This document shows positions 4,476-5,166 of a stretch of DNA of 5,166 nt, piece after piece. Below the pieces are notes generated by a model. That model saw nothing but the letters and a program-made list of their open reading frames with translations. It made no database searches and was not told the origin of the DNA. The DNA lies in assembly GCA_024227975.1 (NCBI GenBank), contig JAAETV010000342.1, forward strand, positions 1 to 5,166, in the 5' to 3' direction. A program made the position numbers and the translations under genes. Position 1 is the stretch's first letter. The number at the start of each line of letters is the position of its first letter. Source of the stretch: Actinomycetes bacterium (lineage in GTDB: Bacteria > Actinomycetota > Acidimicrobiia > Acidimicrobiales > SZUA-35).

Positions 4476-5166
4476 TCAGAACGGCCAGCCAGCGTCGCGC
4501 CCAGCCTCGAGCGTTTGCATGAGGCTGAAGGTTGCGTCGCTGAACCCGGCCAGCGTGTAGCGACCTCGACCACCGCTTGGCTGGGATCGGGGTCGGTAGC
4601 CGGCCAGGTCGACGGTATAGATCAGGGGCACGCCCGAGAGATCGACGGCGCCAGCATCATGCATCTGGTCGTCGGTGAACAACACCACCCGGTCGTGCTT
4701 GCGATGGTCGAAGTGGTCGGCGATGGCGGTGTGACCAAACGTTGCGTGCCCGACCGCTCCGACCTTGCCAACCAACTCAGCCACACCAGCCAGTACCGAG
4801 GCGCCCCGTCGGAGCTTCACGGCCCTGTTGGAGTGACCGAAGATGACCAGGTCGTTGGTGATCGATTGCTTCGCTGTCACCGCGGCCATCACGGCTGCCA
4901 CTTCCACCCGGCTCATCACCGAGCGGCTCGAAACCCTCGTCTGCATCGAACCCGACATGTCGATGACCACCAGGGTGCGATCGAGCGTCGGGATGTTCTG
5001 CGTGGTGAGGTCGAGCGTGGTGCCAAGGGCCCGCTTCCAGTTGTCAGACGGGGCGTGGCTGTATGCCGCCCACACCTGATACGGGAAGAGTCGAGCTCGT
5101 GCCACCTGCTCAGCATCGGTGATCCGATCGAGCACAATCTCAACCCCAGCCTGGCTCACGCCCTGC
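4476..5166 (-). CDS. rsr: Ro60/Rsr-like RNA-binding protein (TROVE + vWA), C-terminal part; 5' end outside window
   Basis: Bacterial Ro60 orthologues bind Y RNAs and misfolded or damaged structured RNAs, and in some species guide exonucleases such as PNPase. Only the last 229 aa are visible; the frame is open to the window edge, so the HEAT-repeat ring of TROVE lies beyond it. Counting from the codon at 5165, residues 1-60 are the end of TROVE (DAEQVARARLFPYQVWAAY, then RALGTTLDLTTQNIP). A vWA domain follows: TLVVIDMSGSM with MIDAS Asp69, Ser71 and Ser73; a helix with VEVAAVMAAVTAK; FGHTAIADHF with Thr146; and VVLFTDDQMHD with Asp165. The metal site is therefore complete. It ends AGWPF at TGA 4476-4478. 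The GTG at 5159 is not taken as the start because homology continues upstream. SDR and rtcB genes follow on the same strand; linkage to RtcB fits an RNA-repair unit. Confidence 0.9.
   Translation of the reverse strand, partial: QGVSQAGVEIVLDRITDAEQVARARLFPYQVWAAYSHAPSDNWKRALGTTLDLTTQNIPTLDRTLVVIDMSGSMQTRVSSRSVMSRVEVAAVMAAVTAKQSITNDLVIFGHSNRAVKLRRGASVLAGVAELVGKVGAVGHATFGHTAIADHFDHRKHDRVVLFTDDQMHDAGAVDLSGVPLIYTVDLAGYRPRSQPSGGRGRYTLAGFSDATFSLMQTLEAGRDAGWPF

Noticed and set aside
1..5166. CRISPR array, insertion sequence, transposase, integrase, rRNA or tRNA
   Set aside because: No regularly spaced identical repeats, no mobile-element genes and no rRNA or tRNA signatures were seen on either strand.

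Overview
The window is high-GC, densely coded bacterial chromosome. Protein style (an actinobacterial-type double-hotdog acyl-CoA thioesterase, an SDR of the hydroxysteroid/glucose dehydrogenase type, an ECF sigma factor paired with a DGPF/YCII protein) suggests an actinomycete-like host, possibly Acidimicrobiia. That assignment is inference; no rRNA or other marker gene is present.

Left block (1-1082, minus strand): three tightly packed genes read right to left, an ABM-like small protein, a YCII/DGPF protein, and an ECF sigma factor resembling the ECF42 group. The first two overlap by one base, and the sigma gene starts 5 nt after the second. The sigma gene is broken: its region-2 half ends at a stop at 104-106, and the region-4 half continues in another frame. 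The conserved linker that normally ends in a CCHPAL-like motif is largely missing. A weak ECF42-like promoter candidate lies upstream of the block.

Centre (1083-2241): a 373-nt gene-free divergent spacer containing hairpins, then an acyl-CoA thioesterase on the plus strand. It converges on rtcB with only 38 nt between the stop codons, a segment that holds a small stem-loop and a degenerate tandem repeat.

Right block (2280-5166, minus strand): the most interesting part. Reading right to left it encodes the C-terminal part of a Ro60/Rsr (TROVE plus vWA) RNA-binding protein, an SDR oxidoreductase, and a complete E. coli-type RtcB RNA ligase. Ro/Rsr next to RtcB is a known bacterial RNA-repair association, often accompanied by a Y RNA. 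Here an SDR gene sits between them and no archease or RtcR-like regulator is visible. Both spacers in this block (121 and 134 nt) contain inverted repeats. The rtcB leader could fold a 9-bp stem over its own start codon, and the Ro-SDR spacer carries a long UUCG-capped hairpin. These spacers are candidates for a Y-like RNA or for RNA-level control, but I could not recognise a Y RNA or tRNA-like domain by eye.
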